Shown: piece after piece, positions 63,006-64,000 of the stretch
Numbering within the stretch: position 1 is the stretch's first letter
Layout: the number at the start of each line of letters is the position of its first letter
NCBI RefSeq assembly: GCF_030547685.1
Contig: NZ_JAUOQM010000048.1
Location: 1-64,000, forward strand
DNA length: 64,000 bases
Direction: 5' to 3'
Source of the DNA: Gilvimarinus sp. 2_MG-2023
GTDB lineage: Bacteria > Pseudomonadota > Gammaproteobacteria > Pseudomonadales > Cellvibrionaceae
The notes under the pieces: model-generated
Databases searched by the model: none
The model's input: only the letters and a program-made list of their open reading frames with translations
What the model was told of the DNA's origin: nothing
Position numbers and translations under genes: made by a program

Positions 63006-64000
63006 TTAATCTTCACCCAAAAAGCCACCAGATTGATGATGCCATAGCTGTGCGTAAATACCTTTACGTGCGAGTAGCTCAGAATGGGTTCCTTGCTCGG
63101 CTATTTTGCCGTTATCTAAAACAATTAAGCGATCCATCGCGGCAATAGTTGATAGGCGATGGGCAATGGCGATAACGGTTTTATCATTCATTAAAGTAGT
63201 TAAATTGTTCTGTATGACCGACTCCACCTCAGAGTCCAGTGCCGATGTCGCTTCGTCCAAAATCAAAATAGGGGCGTTCTTTAGTAGCACACGGGCAATG
63301 GCAATGCGCTGTCTTTGTCCACCCGATAGTTTTATTCCGCGTTCTCCCACATGTGCATCGTACCCAGTTCTGCCTTCGCTATCCTCCAGCCCCATAATAA
63401 AATCGTGAGCTTGTGCTTGCTGGGCGGCCGTGATCATCTGGTTATCGGTGGCCTTGGGGCGTCCATAGGTGAGGTTGTCTCGAATCGAGCGGTGTAAAAG
63501 AGATGTATCTTGAGTAACCATGCCTATATGCTGGCGCAAACTATCCTGAGTGACGGCCCGAATCGGTTGCTGGTCTATTGTTAATTGGCCTTGGTTTATA
63601 TCATAAAATCTCAGTAGTAAATTAACCAAGGTGGACTTGCCGGCGCCAGAGCGACCGACGAAACCAATTTTCTCGCCGGCTTTAATATGCAGGGAAAAGT
63701 CTTCAATGACGTTTTTCCCTTTCGCATAGGAAAAGTTTACTTGTTCAAATTTTATTTCACCTGCTCGCACTTTTAAGTGGGGCGCTTGAGGGCTGTCAGT
63801 GACTGAAATTGCTTGCGACAGTGTATTGGCACCATCTTGCACGGTACCGATATTTTCAAACAAAGTGGATACTTCCCACATAATCCACTGCGACATACCA
63901 TTGATACGCAGCACCATGGCCAGTGCTGCGGCAATGGCGCCTGTACTTATATCGCCCTGTATCCACAGGGTAATCCCCAAGGCTGCCAGGGTGAAAATCA
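63006..64000 (-). CDS. ABC exporter, fused membrane and ATPase domains (5' end cut by window edge)
   Basis: The last 331 residues of a type I ABC exporter half-transporter; the frame stays open through the right edge, so the N-terminal membrane helices are missing. The end of the transmembrane domain (GDISTGAIAAALAMVLRING) precedes the nucleotide-binding domain. Walker A is GRSGAGKST, the signature is KLSGGQRQRIAIAR, Walker B is PILILDEATSALD, and the H-loop is IAHRLSTIA. The substrate (lipid, peptide or drug) cannot be told from this part. It converges with the small membrane-protein gene. Confidence 0.93.
   Translation of the reverse strand, partial: IFTLAALGITLWIQGDISTGAIAAALAMVLRINGMSQWIMWEVSTLFENIGTVQDGANTLSQAISVTDSPQAPHLKVRAGEIKFEQVNFSYAKGKNVIEDFSLHIKAGEKIGFVGRSGAGKSTLVNLLLRFYDINQGQLTIDQQPIRAVTQDSLRQHIGMVTQDTSLLHRSIRDNLTYGRPKATDNQMITAAQQAQAHDFIMGLEDSEGRTGYDAHVGERGIKLSGGQRQRIAIARVLLKNAPILILDEATSALDSEVESVIQNNLTTLMNDKTVIAIAHRLSTIAAMDRLIVLDNGKIAEQGTHSELLARKGIYAQLWHHQSGGFLGED

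Noticed and set aside
1-64000. Defence island, prophage, integron or biosynthetic cluster
   Set aside because: No integrase, transposase, restriction, toxin-antitoxin, phage structural or assembly-line genes were found; gene order is mostly conserved housekeeping.

Overview
The window is chromosomal DNA from a Gram-negative gammaproteobacterium. The evidence is a lipid A, BamA and Skp cluster, an RMF gene, a Pseudomonas-length DapD, a class 2 PyrD and the gammaproteobacterial order rpsB-tsf-pyrH-frr-uppS-cdsA-dxr-rseP-bamA-skp-lpxD-fabZ-lpxA-lpxB-rnhB-dnaE. A secreted PL6-type polysaccharide lyase with two discoidin-like domains joined by long serine linkers is typical of marine polysaccharide degraders of the Cellvibrionaceae type (Saccharophagus, Teredinibacter, Gilvimarinus, Simiduia). 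That placement is inferred from gene content and style, not from a search. I see no prophage, IS element, CRISPR array, rRNA or tRNA.

Layout. 1-5.3 kb: a partial DUF4112 gene, a FrnE-like DsbA-family oxidoreductase, an 850-bp non-coding stretch with a perfect 14-bp palindrome, the PL6 lyase and a small exported protein. 5.4-11.5 kb: valS on the minus strand, diverging from a 1005-residue membrane-anchored protein whose C-terminal half is an internal duplication. 11.5-18.4 kb: a minus-strand run map-glnD-dapC-nth, then arsC-like-dapD, covering N-terminal Met removal, nitrogen signalling, lysine/diaminopimelate synthesis and base-excision repair. 18.6-37.2 kb: a plus-strand macro-cluster from rpsB to dnaE for translation factors, UMP kinase, undecaprenyl and isoprenoid synthesis, phospholipid synthesis, outer-membrane assembly and lipid A.

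37.2-43.3 kb: a deaD helicase with a long leader, a winged-helix protein with a damaged nuclease-like domain, a HIT protein, and a translationally coupled trio (FMN glutamate-synthase-like protein, DUF3806 protein, TMEM165/GDT1 transporter). 43.4-51.7 kb: two small membrane-anchored proteins and a complete moxR-DUF58-DUF4381-batA-batB/C-batD operon. 51.9-58.3 kb: the giant NAD-dependent glutamate dehydrogenase followed by a succinate-semialdehyde dehydrogenase, suggesting glutamate/GABA-type carbon entering the TCA cycle. 58.3-64 kb: a DUF2835 gene, pyrD, convergent rmf, rlmKL, a small membrane protein and a truncated ABC exporter.

Most of the window is conserved housekeeping DNA, and I found no defence island or clearly new multi-gene system. 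The items most worth a second look are: a complete EF-hand-like loop with nearby cysteine pairs in the surface part of BamA; the duplicated 1005-residue protein; the winged-helix protein whose nuclease-like motif has Leu where Glu is expected; the unusual cysteine spacing of endonuclease III; the palindrome upstream of the lyase; and the structured deaD leader.
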